Positions 63,460 through 64,000 of a stretch of 64,000 nucleotides of DNA are shown piece after piece; positions within the stretch are counted from its first letter, which is position 1, and every line of letters starts with the position of its first letter. Origin of the DNA: Closterium sp. Naga37s-1. Lineage: Eukaryota; Streptophyta; Zygnematophyceae; Desmidiales; Closteriaceae. The DNA lies in the NCBI GenBank assembly GCA_947471745.1, contig CANJKZ010000724.1:5080001-5144000 (forward strand). Direction: 5' to 3'. Made by a program: the position numbers and the translations under genes. Below the pieces are notes generated by a model that was given only the letters and a program-made list of their open reading frames with translations, was not told where the DNA came from and made no database searches.

Positions 63460-64000
63460 GTCGCGCTCCCCTCTCTCGCGCCGCCCTAGCGGCCCCTTCG
63501 CGCCGCCCTCGCGGCCCCTTCGAGCCGCCCTCGCGGCTCTGTCGCCCCACCCTAGCGACCCCGCGGCCCCACCCTCGCGGCGCCGGCCGCCTCCCTTCGC
63601 GGCCCCGATCCGCCGCCCTCGCGCCCCCCCCCCACCCCCCCCCCCCCCCCTACTCCGCCGCCCTTCGCGGCCCCCGATCCGCCGCCCTCGCGGCCACGAT
63701 CCGCCGCCCTTCGCGGCCCCGATCCGCCGCCCTCGCGGCCCCTACACCGCCGCCCTCGAGGCCCCGATCCGCCGCCCTTGCGGCCCCGATCCGCCGCCCT
63801 CGCGGCCCCTACTCCGCCGCCCTCGCGGCCCCTACTCCGCCGCCCTCGCGGCCCCGATCCGCCGCCCTCGCGGCCCCGATCCGCCGCCCTAGCGGCCCCG
63901 GCCCCTGCTCCTACGGCCCCGGCGCCTGCTCCTACGGCCCCCACGCCTACTCCTACGAGCAGCCCAGCCGCCGAGCCGCCCAGCAACCTAGCAGCCCAGC
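63460..64000 (+). repeat. Copia-9 leader: GC-rich tandem repeats
   Basis: Repeats of the type CCGCCCTCGCGGCCCCGATC dominate 63,480-63,900. Then CCTGCTCCTACGGCCCC units and CCGAGCCGCCCAGCA units appear, resembling the end of the Copia-7 leader. The open frames through it are composition artefacts. Confidence 0.85.

Larger units (their letters stand above)
52308..64000 (-). mobile_element. Gypsy-2: chromodomain Ty3/Gypsy element, 5' end off window
   Basis: The minus-strand order from the right edge is late gag, protease, RT, RNase H, integrase, chromodomain, a long polypurine tract (GGGGGGAGGGGGGGG, about 52,582-52,597) and the 3' LTR. It is interrupted by Copia-9 (63249 onward), the TRIM (62328-62668) and Copia-8 (54356-61157). 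Its left end abuts the LINE ORF1-like frame. Confidence 0.88.
63249..64000 (+). mobile_element. Copia-9: short-LTR Copia element, 5' end only
   Basis: A 125-bp LTR (63249-63373) closely matches the Copia-7 LTR. It is followed by primer site TGGTATCGAGC (63374-63384) and a GC-rich repeat leader that runs off the window before gag. The left duplication copy should be CCGTC (63244-63248). Confidence 0.88.

Noticed and set aside
63221..63892. A 223-codon Pro/Arg-rich plus-strand ORF
   Set aside because: It starts upstream of the Copia-9 LTR and runs through its repeat leader; periodic repeats keep the frame open.

Overview
This 64 kb window is a eukaryotic nuclear 'retrotransposon graveyard'. 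I find no ordinary host gene, rRNA, true tRNA or CRISPR array, and almost every base can be assigned to a transposable element. Plant-type Copia polyproteins with initiator-Met tRNA primer sites, chromodomain Gypsy (chromovirus) elements, an L1-like LINE and a TRIM point to a GC-rich green-lineage genome. A streptophyte alga or early-diverging plant is my best guess. The species is not determinable from the sequence, and the DD34E Tc1 element is atypical for land plants.

Layout. 1-14,298 is a three-level nest. Copia-1 (minus, runs off the left edge) sits in the reverse transcriptase (RT) of Copia-2 (minus, 5,170-9,592). Copia-2 sits in the gag of Copia-3 (plus, 9,593-14,298). 14,596-17,940 is the 3' part of a minus-strand LINE with a poly(A) tail. 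The LINE's upstream reading frame reappears at 22,507-23,012 and 51,926-52,307. It is split by Copia-4 (17,941-22,506) and by Copia-5 (23,013-51,925).

Copia-5 is an originally modest element blown up to 28.9 kb. Its two LTRs are flanked by the duplication TAATC. Six separate insertions lie inside it: Gypsy-1 (23,987-29,642, duplication TCGCC), a short solo LTR (30,034-30,210, CCTAC), a 1 kb solo LTR of the Copia-4 family (31,439-32,470, GGCTC), a Tc1/mariner DNA transposon (32,912-34,506, TA), Copia-6 (36,544-42,647, minus, CGCTC) and Copia-7 (42,709-50,237, GCGAC). Removing each insert with one duplication copy rejoins the Copia-5 reading frame or repeat.

52,308-64,000 is Gypsy-2 (minus, runs off the right edge). 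It is interrupted by Copia-8 (54,356-61,157, TGCAG), a 341 bp TRIM (62,328-62,668, TGGAT) and the start of Copia-9 (63,249 to the edge).

Copia-3, -7, -8 and -9 form one family with unusually short LTRs (about 125-130 bp), long GC-rich tandem-repeat leaders and polyglycine tracts in gag. Copia-7 is nearly intact: a 1,924-codon ORF with one late nonsense codon and LTRs that differ at one base. All other coding regions are broken by nonsense codons, frameshifts, deletions or insertions. The most unusual object is the TRIM, whose LTR and internal region carry tRNA-like Pol III A and B boxes, with a TTTT terminator in the downstream LTR.
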